Shown: one piece after another, positions 26,729 to 36,332 of the stretch
Numbering within the stretch: position 1 is the first letter of the stretch
Layout of the letters: every line of letters begins with the position of its first letter
NCBI GenBank assembly: GCA_012799935.1
Contig: JAAZKG010000130.1
Coordinates: 1-46,370, forward strand
From: Erysipelotrichia bacterium
GTDB lineage: Bacteria > Bacillota_I > Bacilli_A > Erysipelotrichales > Erysipelotrichaceae
Direction of reading: 5' to 3'
Length of the DNA stretch: 46,370 bases
Made by a program: the position numbers and the translations under genes
Notes under the pieces: generated by a model
Database searches by the model: none
What the model saw: only the letters and a program-made list of their open reading frames with translations
Told to the model about the DNA's origin: nothing

Positions 26729-26758
26729 AATCCACCCTCAATATAATAATACAATAAA

Positions 26759-26780
26759 CGACGATACAAAAGTACCGTCG
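26759..26780 (-). other. pstS-pstC intercistronic stem-loop
   Basis: CGACGATACAAAAGTACCGTCG inverted repeat without strong U-tract. Confidence 0.6.
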
Positions 26781-26829
26781 CCTGAAAAAATTTTAGTTAT
26801 TAAGTGTTTTTACACCTTTATTAATTTTC

Positions 26830-27645
26830 TTAGTTAGCAGGAACTACACCTGTACCACTGATAATATCGCGAACCTTTTCAGAAGTCATGTAATCGAAGA
26901 ACTTCTGAGCGCTTTCTGAAAGTTTTACATCTTTTTTAGTTACTAGAACAAACGGACGTTGTACTACATAACTACCATTTTTAATGTTTTCTTCAGATGC
27001 TTTTACACCACCTACTGTAAGAGCTTTTACACTTTCCTTAACAGAAGCAAGTGAAGCATATCCAATAGCAGCTGAGTTGCTTCCAACAGTAGTGATAACA
27101 TCACCAGTAGAAGTTAATTCTTGACGATATAAACATTTGTCTTTTGTCTTAGTAATATCTTCAAAACCATCTCTAGTTCCACTACCTGCTTCACGACCGA
27201 TTACTACGATTTCTGCATCATCTCCACCGACTTCCTTCCAGTTAGTGATTTCACCAGTGTAAATTTTTGCAATTGTTTCTAAATCTAAATCATTAATAGG
27301 ATTTTCTGGATTTACAATAATCGCAATACCATCATAAGCTAAGACTGTTCCAACAAGTCCTTTATCTTTTTCTTCTTGTTTTAAACCACGGCTAGCAAGA
27401 CCGATGTCACATCTTCCTTCTAAAACCGCTGCAATGCCGGCACCTGAACCAGTAGCATTGTAAGTTACAGTTATACCTGTTTCTAATTCAAAAGCTTCAC
27501 CTAAAGCACCAATTACTTTACTCATAGATGTTGAACCATCTGTTGCAACTGTGCCTTTTTCTTCTTCTCCGTTTGGCTTATTACATCCAGCTAAAACTGA
27601 TAGAAGTAGAAGCATTACTGTCAATAATCTAATAATTTTTTTCAT
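26830..27645 (-). CDS. pstS: Phosphate-binding lipoprotein
   Basis: Lipobox LSVLAGCNK; DGSTSMSKVIGALGEAF; GREAGSGTRDGFEDI. Confidence 0.95.
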   Translation of the reverse strand: MKKIIRLLTVMLLLLSVLAGCNKPNGEEEKGTVATDGSTSMSKVIGALGEAFELETGITVTYNATGSGAGIAAVLEGRCDIGLASRGLKQEEKDKGLVGTVLAYDGIAIIVNPENPINDLDLETIAKIYTGEITNWKEVGGDDAEIVVIGREAGSGTRDGFEDITKTKDKCLYRQELTSTGDVITTVGSNSAAIGYASLASVKESVKALTVGGVKASEENIKNGSYVVQRPFVLVTKKDVKLSESAQKFFDYMTSEKVRDIISGTGVVPAN

Positions 27646-27707
27646 TTTAGTCTCCTTTTGTTTCTTTTTCCCTTTTTATAGAGTAACGTAGTTTTCACTA
27701 CAACTCG

Positions 27708-27763
27708 ATTATACTTTGACACAGTAAAATCTATATATGCGCCAATGTAAAATCCATGTAAAA
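27708..27763 (-). promoter_or_regulatory. Pho-box-like direct repeats and promoter of pstS
   Basis: minus strand TTTTACA-TGGA-TTTTACA (27757-27763 and 27746-27752, 11-bp period) upstream of -10 TATAAT (27708-27713). Confidence 0.6.
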
Positions 27764-27851
27764 TACTTTTACAAGAAAATTACAAATAATATACTTAATG
27801 TTAATCAGTATAAAAATTTGATTTTTGCTTTATTGATTAATTTTATCAATT

Positions 27852-27878
27852 AAAAAAAGCAACATCAATGTTACTTTT
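27852..27878 (-). terminator. Terminator between sugar isomerase-like gene and pstS promoter
   Basis: AGTAACATTGATGTTGCTTTTTT (minus strand). Confidence 0.6.
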
Positions 27879-28017
27879 TTCACAATTGTTGCTTTAATTC
27901 TAGATTTTAAAAGTTAGATTATAACCAAGCATTGTAGTTATTGTATGTGAACAATATCCCTTTTTGCTTAGTCATTAATTATTCCTTTAGTTTTTTCAAT
28001 CGTGATTGTTTTTCAAT

Positions 28018-29214
28018 TTATATCCATTTGAAAAACTCATCTACGATTTCTACATAATCACCAGCACAGATCAAATGATGGTTTCCAATTGTTTCTGTAA
28101 AGAAGTACTCAATTGTTTCATCATCAATTAAAATTTTTATTTGACTTCGACACAAATCGTTTTTTGTTAAGTTTTCTGTTAGTTTTGCTGATGAAACAAA
28201 GTAATTATCTAATAATCCAGTACATTTAAACAAGGTAACATCCCCTATTGGTATTTTCCCCCTTAAGGCTACTCCAAGTCCTGATTCATAATGTGTCATT
28301 AATGAAAACTCATTGACCATGCTAACTGGTAAAGTACAGTGTGCAAGTACCATTTCGTTTGTTTCAGGATTGATTACTGAAGGATTAGCTTGAAATATTG
28401 GTTTTTCTGTCAATTCACCTAACACTGCCATTGAAACAAGAGAAGGCACATCTCCTTCACAAGAAGCATAAATACCTTCAGAATTCAATATTGCCAAAGC
28501 AACACAACCTGTTGATTTAATTGGCTCAAGCAAATCAAAACAGCGTACAGTTAAACCATCCAGTTGATACTTATCGCAAAGACGTTTCAATGCTCCATAA
28601 ATACACAAGGATAATTCTATTTCTTCAAGATCAAATTCTTTTGTTTTGATAAGTTTGGTGTATTCATTTTCTTGATATTCTTTCTTTTCAATTTCCTTAA
28701 AAAATTCTTCCATTTCAATATCAATTATTTCAATACCATTTAACTCTTTGCTTTCTTTAGCATCAACATCTGAAGAAATCAACCAGTCACTTGGTTTTCC
28801 TACTCTAGCTATTTTAAAGTTGTTAATTTTCTTTTTTACTTCAAATACTTTAGCTAAATCAGAAAGTCTTTTTGCTACTTTTTCTTCTGATCCATGGATA
28901 ATCTCTCCTTCGATATCATTTTGATTTAAATAAGATAATATTTCCATAGAAGCAGCTAAAGAATTGTTGTTAGGAGTTGCTAAAAGAAAAATTGGTCTAG
29001 GAAGTTTATCTAAAACTTCAAGAAATCTTCCTTCTGTTCCTCCTCCACCAATGAAAGTAAAAACGAAATCATACTGGTTTAACTCTTCTAAACTGGCTAT
29101 TTCAATTTCTTTTTCAATTAAAGCAGAAAGTCTTTTAATCATGCTATAGTTTGCTTCATCAATAAGTCTTCCTGCCGTATTACTTGATACAATGTAATAT
29201 ACACCTATTTTCAT
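28018..29214 (-). CDS. L-fucose/L-arabinose isomerase-family protein
   Basis: LDGLTVRCFDLLEPIKSTGCVALAILNSEG, ASCEGDVPSLVSM, FQANPSVINPETNEMVLAHCTLP, GNHHLICAGDY. Confidence 0.7.
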   Translation of the reverse strand: MKIGVYYIVSSNTAGRLIDEANYSMIKRLSALIEKEIEIASLEELNQYDFVFTFIGGGGTEGRFLEVLDKLPRPIFLLATPNNNSLAASMEILSYLNQNDIEGEIIHGSEEKVAKRLSDLAKVFEVKKKINNFKIARVGKPSDWLISSDVDAKESKELNGIEIIDIEMEEFFKEIEKKEYQENEYTKLIKTKEFDLEEIELSLCIYGALKRLCDKYQLDGLTVRCFDLLEPIKSTGCVALAILNSEGIYASCEGDVPSLVSMAVLGELTEKPIFQANPSVINPETNEMVLAHCTLPVSMVNEFSLMTHYESGLGVALRGKIPIGDVTLFKCTGLLDNYFVSSAKLTENLTKNDLCRSQIKILIDDETIEYFFTETIGNHHLICAGDYVEIVDEFFKWI

Positions 29215-29249
29215 CTATTATTTCTCCTTTTTCTATTATTTAATTAAAA

Positions 29250-29978
29250 TTAAATATCAATAATATTATACAACTTATTGTTTATCTTCTCATAAATTTC
29301 TTTGGCAATTGCTTTTATTCCTTCATTATTAGGGTGAACATTGTCTTTAATAAACCAAATGCGATTATCGAAAGTCAATTTATTTATATCAATCAATTCA
29401 TACTCTTTTTCACTGGCTACTTCTTTTATCACTTCAACGATTTCTTCTATTATTTTTGGTTGAATCCCATAGTTTGTCATTCCACTAATTCGTTTCCCAC
29501 GAAAAAAAGCTCTTGAAACTGTGCATAAATAAACTTTTATTGTTTTTTCTTTTATATATGTATCTAATAAAGTTAAATATTCTTCTTTAAACTGTTCTTT
29601 ACCAGCCCAATTAAAAGGTTTTGAATCATTTGACCCTAACATAAATATTAAAATATCAGGGTCATATTCTAATGATTTTAAATATTGGTTTGTTTTCATA
29701 TAAGGAAAATCAGTAAATTTTCCTATACAACTTCCGCTAAATCCAAAATTTGCGACATGATACTTATCTCCCAGCATATCTTGTAATAGTTTGGGGTAAT
29801 TGTTTTCTGACCAGTTTTTAACACCAAAACCATAAGTAATACTATCACCAACACAAGCAATTTTAATTTGGTTTTCTTTAACTTCCTGAATTTTTCTTAT
29901 TTTCAAATATCCATTTTGATATAAGAAGTATAAAACAATAATCACTACTAATACAATTAAAATACATGCATATTCCAT
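29250..29978 (-). CDS. Membrane-anchored SGNH/GDSL hydrolase (copy 1)
   Basis: KIACVGDSITYGFG block I, GFSGS, MLGSNDSK, DNVHPNNEG. Confidence 0.85.
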   Translation of the reverse strand: MEYACILIVLVVIIVLYFLYQNGYLKIRKIQEVKENQIKIACVGDSITYGFGVKNWSENNYPKLLQDMLGDKYHVANFGFSGSCIGKFTDFPYMKTNQYLKSLEYDPDILIFMLGSNDSKPFNWAGKEQFKEEYLTLLDTYIKEKTIKVYLCTVSRAFFRGKRISGMTNYGIQPKIIEEIVEVIKEVASEKEYELIDINKLTFDNRIWFIKDNVHPNNEGIKAIAKEIYEKINNKLYNIIDI

Positions 29979-30101
29979 CTCTAATCTATCCCTTTAAATA
30001 AACTTATTTTATATTTCTAATCAATACTTGTTATTTACATTATACAACTTATGGAAATTTATTTAAGTAAAAATAATTTTACATCACTTAAATGTTTTTA
30101 T

Positions 30102-30124
30102 TAAAAAAGCGAAATCATTCGCTT
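30102..30124 (-). terminator. Terminator overlapping end of SGNH hydrolase copy 2
   Basis: minus strand AAGCGAATGATTTCGCTTTTTT; stop codon TGA lies in the loop. Confidence 0.7.
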
Positions 30125-30825
30125 GTTTTGATATGATGATAAACTTCTTTGGCAATCGCTAATGCCCCATCTTTATTAGGATGAACATTATCATCGGTGA
30201 ACCATTGGTAATTGTGTTTAGTTAGTTCATTAATATCTATTAAATCGTAGCTATTTTCATAAGCTATCTCTTTTATAATTCCTACAATTTTATCTACCAT
30301 ATCTGGTTGGATTTTATAGTTTGTAAAAATTGAATTGTCTTCTTTGAAAAAAGCTTTTGCAATCGTACATAAGTATATTTTTAAATTTTCTTCTTTTTTA
30401 TACGAATTTAATAACATTAAATATTCTTCTTTAAACTGTTCCTTACTAGTCCAGTTTTGATATTTTGAATCATTTGATCCTAACATAAAAATTAATATAT
30501 CTGGATTATATTCCAATGAATTAAAATATACTTTTGTTCTTTTATATGGTAAATCTGCAAACGTTCCAACGCAACTACCACTAACACCAAAGTTAGCGAC
30601 AATATAATCTTTCCCTAATAATTTTTGTAATTGTTTAGGATAATTGTTCTTTGGCCAATTTCCAATACCGAAACCATAAGTAATACTATCGCCCACACAA
30701 GCCACTTTAATCTGTTTTTCTTTAATTTTAGGTTTTTTTCTTAATCCTGAATATCCATTAAAATATAGTAAAAGTCCAATACTTATTATTATTATCATTT
30801 CAGCAATAAAAATATTGAAACTCAT
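30115..30825 (-). CDS. Membrane-anchored SGNH/GDSL hydrolase (copy 2)
   Basis: KVACVGDSITYGFGIGNWPKNNYPKQLQ; strongly similar to 29250..29978. Confidence 0.85.
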   Translation of the reverse strand: MSFNIFIAEMIIIISIGLLLYFNGYSGLRKKPKIKEKQIKVACVGDSITYGFGIGNWPKNNYPKQLQKLLGKDYIVANFGVSGSCVGTFADLPYKRTKVYFNSLEYNPDILIFMLGSNDSKYQNWTSKEQFKEEYLMLLNSYKKEENLKIYLCTIAKAFFKEDNSIFTNYKIQPDMVDKIVGIIKEIAYENSYDLIDINELTKHNYQWFTDDNVHPNKDGALAIAKEVYHHIKTSE

Positions 30826-30842
30826 TTTTTTACCTCTCTTTT

Positions 30843-31820
30843 TTAAATAAATTCATCCTTTAAACTTCTTTGAAATAATTTATCCAATTCTCTTTTTGGA
30901 TCTTTACCTTCGTATAAAATACGATAAACCGCTTCCGTTATTGGTAAAACTACATAATATTTTTCTCCAAGTTTTCTTAAAGCTTTTACTGTGTAATAAC
31001 CTTCAGCTAGCTTTTCATAAGGTTCATTTTTAATAAAGTTTCTGCCAAAGGTTAAATTTTGACTATGATTAGAGAATAATGTTGCTTCATAATCACCTAA
31101 ATGACACAAACCATATACTGTGCTTGGTTTTCCTCCCATAGCAGTGATAAGTCTTGATATTTCCATTGTTCCTCTAGCCATCAACGCTCCTTTTAATGAC
31201 GATAAATCAAATCCATCTAGCATACCAGCAGCTATACCAATAACATTTTTTGCTGCTGCTCCTATTTCATTTCCAATTAAATCTGTACCATAATAAAACC
31301 TGATTAAATTGCTAGAAATATCTTCAATAACTTCATTTTTTACATTATCATCTTTACTGTCGATAACCATGCAGTTAGGAACACCACGATAAAACTCTTG
31401 AACATGTCCTGGCCCTAACCATACGGCTATTTTATTACTTTCATCAAGACACTCTTCTGCTATTTCTGATAGTCTTCTACCAGTTTCAATTTCAATTCCC
31501 TTCATACATAAAATAAATGTTTTATCCTTTATCCCTAACATATTTACTTCACTAAGAACTTCGCTTAAACTTTGAGAATTTACTGAAACCACCACATAAT
31601 CAGCTTGTTTAATATCTTCAAGATTGCTAGTTAAAATAATCGATTCAGAAAGAGTTATATAATCGTTCTGCCTTGTTTCCATAAATCGTTTCATATTCTT
31701 AGAATTTTCTCTACCATACAATGTAACCTTATGACCAATATTATCCAAATACCAACCAATAAAGCTTCCCCATCTTCCGCATCCTAAAACAAAAATATTT
31801 TTACTTCTTTTATTTTCCAT
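30843..31820 (-). CDS. gpsA: NAD(P)H-dependent glycerol-3-phosphate dehydrogenase
   Basis: VLGCGRWGSFIGWYLDNIGHKVTLYGR; GAAAKNVIGIAAGMLDG; ARGTMEISRL. Confidence 0.85.
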   Translation of the reverse strand: MENKRSKNIFVLGCGRWGSFIGWYLDNIGHKVTLYGRENSKNMKRFMETRQNDYITLSESIILTSNLEDIKQADYVVVSVNSQSLSEVLSEVNMLGIKDKTFILCMKGIEIETGRRLSEIAEECLDESNKIAVWLGPGHVQEFYRGVPNCMVIDSKDDNVKNEVIEDISSNLIRFYYGTDLIGNEIGAAAKNVIGIAAGMLDGFDLSSLKGALMARGTMEISRLITAMGGKPSTVYGLCHLGDYEATLFSNHSQNLTFGRNFIKNEPYEKLAEGYYTVKALRKLGEKYYVVLPITEAVYRILYEGKDPKRELDKLFQRSLKDEFI

Positions 31821-31910
31821 ATTCTTTATATTTCAACCTCGCTTTTTACTTTAAATTGATGCATTTATCACAATATTTATACTAATTAATATTAACACAA
31901 CTAATTAATA

Positions 31911-31932
31911 AGCAATAGAAAACTATTGCTTC
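31911..31932 (-). terminator. Terminator-like hairpin after rnr
   Basis: AAGCAATAG-AAAA-CTATTGCTT. Confidence 0.5.
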
Positions 31933-33964
31933 ATGCTACTTCAAAACCAATTTGACCTTTTGAAACATTAACATCTGTTACTTTAACCTTCACCCTATTT
32001 CCAATTGAGTATGTTTCTCTATATCCTATCAAACTCATGCTCTTTTCTTCATATTCATAGTATCCATTTAATGATCTAATAGGCACTAATCCTTCAACTG
32101 TGTTATCAAGCTGAACAAAAAAACCAAATTCTAATACTGACACTATTGTAGCTTCAAAAATATCACCAATAAAACTTTCCATGTATTCTGCAATCTTGTA
32201 ATCATTAATTTCTCTTTCAACCGCAATGGCATCTCTTTCTTTAATAGACATTTGCAAAGCTTGTTTTTCTATTTTAGAAAAATCTTTATCTTTATTTCCC
32301 TGAAAATTTTCAAATAGATATTTTCTTAACATTCTATGAACAACCAAATCGGAATATCTTCTTATTGGGGCAGTAAAATGGCAATACTGATCCAAAGACA
32401 AACCAAAGTGCCCTAAACACTCATTACTATATTTAGCCTTTTGCATCGTTCTTAACGTAATATTACTAACTGCTAGATAAACACTTTCTTCTTCAATGCT
32501 GCTAAGCAATCTTTGAATAACTGCAGGAGTTATACTTTCAATATCTACAGCGATATTAAAGTTGTCGCAAATGTTTTTTAATTTTAATAAATCTTCATAT
32601 TCTGGGTCTAAATGAATACGGTACATTGAAGGAATAATATTATCATCCATATAATTAGCCACACAGATATTGGCTGCAATCATAAACTGCTCAATTATTT
32701 GTTCTGCTTGTCCTAATTCTCTTAAAGAAACATTAATGGCTTTACCTTTTTTATTTAATTCAATAATTGGTTCCATACTTAAAAATTCAATACTTCCTCT
32801 TTTTTTGGCCTGTTTTTCAAGCAGTTTTGCACAATCATCCATATTTGCAATCATTTTCTGCAAGCTGGCATACTCTTCAATTGCAGTTTCATTGCCATCC
32901 AAGCATTCATTAACTTTTTTATAGGTACATCTTCTATCAGAAAAGATAACACTTGGATATATTAAATATGATTTGCATATTCCCTGTTTATCTATTTCCA
33001 TTTGACAAGTTATAGTATTTCTTTCTACATTTTCATTTAATGAACAAATACCATTACTCAACTTTAGTGGTAACATTGGTACCACTCGATCACAGACATA
33101 AATACTAGTACATCTAGCATATGCTTCTTTATCAATGGCGCTACCCTCTTTTACATAATGGGAGACATCAGCAATATGAACAAAAAGACTATAGCCATCT
33201 TCATTTTTAATAATACTTACCGCATCATCAAAATCTTTGGCATCATCACCATCAATTGTTACCGTTTGAAGAAATCTTAAGTCTTTTCTTGATTTGATTT
33301 CTCTGGCAGTTACTTTGGCAGGTAGATTGTTTATTTCTTCTTCAATCCTTTTATTGAAATCCATCCTGACATTATTTTTAATTAACAACGAAGTAATATC
33401 GACACCTTTATCTTTGTTGTTGCCAATTACCTTTTCAATTTCTACCACCATTGGATTATCATATTTCAATACTTTTACAACAACTCGATCATTAACATTT
33501 ATTTTAAACTGTTTGATATTAGCAATTTCAAAATCACGATAAAAATCCAAATCACTATGAAAAACCAATCGACCATTTAATTTGATAAAATAACCTGTAA
33601 TCCTATAGATATTATGAGCAAAGATATGTTTTATTTTCCATATGCCTTTTTCTTTAACAGCTAAAACTTCATCTTCCACAAAAACGTTTTTAGCATATTT
33701 CTTTTCCACATAGACTTTCTTCTCTGGACTGCTCACTGAAAATTCATATCTAGAAATATCTTTAACCTTACCTACTACATCTTCATCTTTAACTAAATAA
33801 TAGTATGAATGGTTATTAACCAGTCTTCTTTCATCTACTAGAGAATTTAAATTTTTCATTAACTCTACTATTTTAGAAGAACTATCTACGACAATTTCTT
33901 TACTTAACTCTTCTAATGTCCATTTATTTTTCTTATTAAACAATTTTAATAACTTATCTCTCAT
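31931..33964 (-). CDS. rnr: Ribonuclease R
   Basis: TIDGDDAKDFDDAVSI, RCTSIYVCDRVVPMLPLKLSNGICSLN, TAPIRRYSDLVVHRML, C-terminal S1 domain. Confidence 0.95.
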   Translation of the reverse strand: MRDKLLKLFNKKNKWTLEELSKEIVVDSSSKIVELMKNLNSLVDERRLVNNHSYYYLVKDEDVVGKVKDISRYEFSVSSPEKKVYVEKKYAKNVFVEDEVLAVKEKGIWKIKHIFAHNIYRITGYFIKLNGRLVFHSDLDFYRDFEIANIKQFKINVNDRVVVKVLKYDNPMVVEIEKVIGNNKDKGVDITSLLIKNNVRMDFNKRIEEEINNLPAKVTAREIKSRKDLRFLQTVTIDGDDAKDFDDAVSIIKNEDGYSLFVHIADVSHYVKEGSAIDKEAYARCTSIYVCDRVVPMLPLKLSNGICSLNENVERNTITCQMEIDKQGICKSYLIYPSVIFSDRRCTYKKVNECLDGNETAIEEYASLQKMIANMDDCAKLLEKQAKKRGSIEFLSMEPIIELNKKGKAINVSLRELGQAEQIIEQFMIAANICVANYMDDNIIPSMYRIHLDPEYEDLLKLKNICDNFNIAVDIESITPAVIQRLLSSIEEESVYLAVSNITLRTMQKAKYSNECLGHFGLSLDQYCHFTAPIRRYSDLVVHRMLRKYLFENFQGNKDKDFSKIEKQALQMSIKERDAIAVEREINDYKIAEYMESFIGDIFEATIVSVLEFGFFVQLDNTVEGLVPIRSLNGYYEYEEKSMSLIGYRETYSIGNRVKVKVTDVNVSKGQIGFEVA

Positions 33965-34131
33965 TTATAACACATCCTTAATTCGCGCCTATATAATTAT
34001 ACAACTTTAATCTACTATTTCTATTATTTATATTTTATTTATTTTATTATATATTATTTATATTTTAATTGAATTAGCATTGATGATTTGTTATAATGTA
34101 AAAGCATTTATATCGAAAGGAGCCGCGTATT

Positions 34132-34365
34132 ATGTTAGATATTCTTATTATGTTTGTTGCGGTATTTATTATTCTATTAGTTCTTTTACAAAGTGGAAAA
34201 TCAGCTGGTGTTAGTGCTGCTTTCACTGGTGGAAGTGGTGGCTTAAACCTTTTTAGCAACATGAAAGAAAGAGGACCTGAAAAAGTCATCTCTACACTGA
34301 CTTTAATTTCAGCGGTCTTATTCTTTGTATTAGTAATTATTAAATTAATTGTTACCCAAAACTAA
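34132..34365 (+). CDS. secG: Preprotein translocase subunit SecG
   Basis: Two TM helices, LLQSGKSAGVSAAFTGGSGGLNLF; upstream AAAGGAG. Confidence 0.9.
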   Translation: MLDILIMFVAVFIILLVLLQSGKSAGVSAAFTGGSGGLNLFSNMKERGPEKVISTLTLISAVLFFVLVIIKLIVTQN

Positions 34366-34391
34366 AAAAGGACTAAGCAGTTCTTTTTTTA
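34364..34391 (+). terminator. Terminator/attenuator between secG and smpB
   Basis: AAAAAAGGACTAAGCAGTTCTTTTTTT. Confidence 0.65.
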
Positions 34392-34404
34392 TCAAAGGAG
34401 TTTT

Positions 34405-34851
34405 ATGGAAAAAAACATAACAGTAAATAGAAAAGCACGACATGAATATTTTCTTGAAGAATTTTATGAAGCTGGGATTCAGTTAACTGGCACCGAAATA
34501 AAAAGTATTCGTCAAGGACGTGTTCAATTAAAAGATGCCTACATTGAATTTATTGGCAATGAGGCTTTTGTCGTTGAAATGCACATTTCTGCTTATGACC
34601 ATGGCAATATTTTCAATCATGAAGAAAAAAGAAAAAGAAGATTACTATTACACAAATATGAAATTAGAGCTCTAAAAAAAGCTGTGTCAATTAAAGGATA
34701 TACTATAATCCCAACAAGAATGTATATAAAAAAAGGACTATGTAAATTAGAAATTGCTCTAGCAAAAGGTAAAGCATTATATGATAAGCGTCAATCTCTT
34801 AAAGAAAGAGATCAGCAAAGAGAAATAGATAAAGCAATGAAAGTGAGATAA
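34405..34851 (+). CDS. smpB: SsrA-binding protein
   Basis: NRKARHEYFLEEFYEAGIQLTGTEIKSIRQGRVQLKDAYIEF ... KGKALYDKRQSLKERD. Confidence 0.97.
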   Translation: MEKNITVNRKARHEYFLEEFYEAGIQLTGTEIKSIRQGRVQLKDAYIEFIGNEAFVVEMHISAYDHGNIFNHEEKRKRRLLLHKYEIRALKKAVSIKGYTIIPTRMYIKKGLCKLEIALAKGKALYDKRQSLKERDQQREIDKAMKVR

Positions 34852-34853
34852 AT

Positions 34854-35324
34854 ATGATTATTATTGAAACAAGTGATGGAGGCATCATCAAATTACAATT
34901 AGATGAAAAAGCTGCTCCTATTACTGTCGCCAACTTCAGAAAACTGGTTAACCAAAATTTTTATGATGGCTTAATTTTTCATAGAGTTATTAAAGGATTT
35001 ATGATTCAAGGGGGAGACCCTACTGGTACAGGTATGGGTGGAAGCGACAAAAGAATTAAAGGTGAATTTTTAGCCAATGGCATTAATAATCCATTAAAAC
35101 ATTCTAGAGGAGTTATCTCTATGGCTAGAAGTCAGCATCCTGATAGTGCATCTTCACAATTCTTTATTATGCATCAAGACTCTCCACATTTAGATGGTTC
35201 TTATGCAGCTTTCGGTAAAGTTATTGAAGGCATTGAAGTAGTTGACAATATTGCAAACTGTAAAACTGACTGGCGAGATAAACCGATTGTCGAACAAAAA
35301 ATAAAAAGAATTTATGAAATTTAA
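34854..35324 (+). CDS. Peptidyl-prolyl cis-trans isomerase (cyclophilin)
   Basis: FHRVIKGFMIQGGDPTGTGMGG, SASSQFFIM, AFGKVIEG. Confidence 0.95.
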   Translation: MIIIETSDGGIIKLQLDEKAAPITVANFRKLVNQNFYDGLIFHRVIKGFMIQGGDPTGTGMGGSDKRIKGEFLANGINNPLKHSRGVISMARSQHPDSASSQFFIMHQDSPHLDGSYAAFGKVIEGIEVVDNIANCKTDWRDKPIVEQKIKRIYEI

Positions 35325-35409
35325 TGGATATGAAATTATCCATTTTTCTTTCAATTGTCAGATACTTATCTTTAGTGTATTATGAAAACATATAAAATGA
35401 GAGGTTAAT

Positions 35410-36285
35410 ATGACAAGAAAAAGAAATAGAAAAGATCGAAGAGATGGTTATCTAGTAACTGAACATGATCCAATGCATATGATTATGCCATATATTTTAG
35501 GTGGCAGAGCCGATAATGAAGCTGTTTTAAATGATTACTTTGATATGACCAATATCATTGAGTACATAAAAAAGAAAAACGAAACAGCCCAATATAGGTA
35601 TACTTACTTCCATGTACTTTTAGCAGCAGTCGCAAAAACTTTTTATCTGCGCCCATTGATGAATCGTTTTACTATTGGTCATAAATTTTATGATAGAAAA
35701 GAGATTTCTTTCTCTTTTACTGCCAAAAACAAATTTGAAGATGATGCTGATGAATCATTAGTAATTATTAAAGTGGAGGATAATGATGAAAATATCTCTG
35801 AACAAATACACAACAAGATTTGCAAGGAAGTATATAAAATTAAAGGTGAAGGCATCCAAGATGACACTACAAATACTATTGAGTGGTTTACTAAGATTCC
35901 TCGTTGGTTACTGCGAATTGTGTTTAAATTATTATTTGTTTTAGATTATTATGATAAAATTCCAAAAGCTTTATTAGATGTTGATCCATATCGAACAAGT
36001 GCTTATGTATCAAATTTAGGCTCTATAAATTTAGAAGCGGAATATCATCATTTAGTTAACTGGAGCACAAATTCCATCTTTATATTATTTAATAAAGTAA
36101 AAAAAATTCCTTTCTTTAATGATGATGGAACTTACCAAATGAAAGATGCGATGAAGATTTCTTTTACAATTGATGAAAGAATTGCTGATGGTTTCTATTT
36201 CGTTAAAAGCATCGCTATCTTCAAACATCTTTTAGAAAATCCTGAGCTGTTAGATGCTCCTATTTCGACACCAATAGACTTATAA
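35410..36285 (+). CDS. 2-oxoacid dehydrogenase E2/CAT-like acyltransferase-fold protein without lipoyl domain
   Basis: Standalone E2 catalytic-fold-like ORF ending ...KISFTIDERIADGFYFVKSIAIFKHLLENPELL. Confidence 0.65.
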   Translation: MTRKRNRKDRRDGYLVTEHDPMHMIMPYILGGRADNEAVLNDYFDMTNIIEYIKKKNETAQYRYTYFHVLLAAVAKTFYLRPLMNRFTIGHKFYDRKEISFSFTAKNKFEDDADESLVIIKVEDNDENISEQIHNKICKEVYKIKGEGIQDDTTNTIEWFTKIPRWLLRIVFKLLFVLDYYDKIPKALLDVDPYRTSAYVSNLGSINLEAEYHHLVNWSTNSIFILFNKVKKIPFFNDDGTYQMKDAMKISFTIDERIADGFYFVKSIAIFKHLLENPELLDAPISTPIDL

Positions 36286-36295
36286 ATGTCAAGCA

Positions 36296-36332
36296 AAAAG
36301 ACTATCAGGGTCAAACTTGATAGTCTTTTTTA
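36296..36332. terminator. Bidirectional terminator between convergent genes
   Basis: AAAAAGACTATCAGGGTCAAACTTGATAGTCTTTTTT. Confidence 0.85.

Noticed and set aside
33965-34131. AT-rich palindromic stretch between rnr and secG as a possible origin or RNA
   Set aside because: Simple TTTATATTTTATTTATT low complexity; most simply divergent promoter DNA
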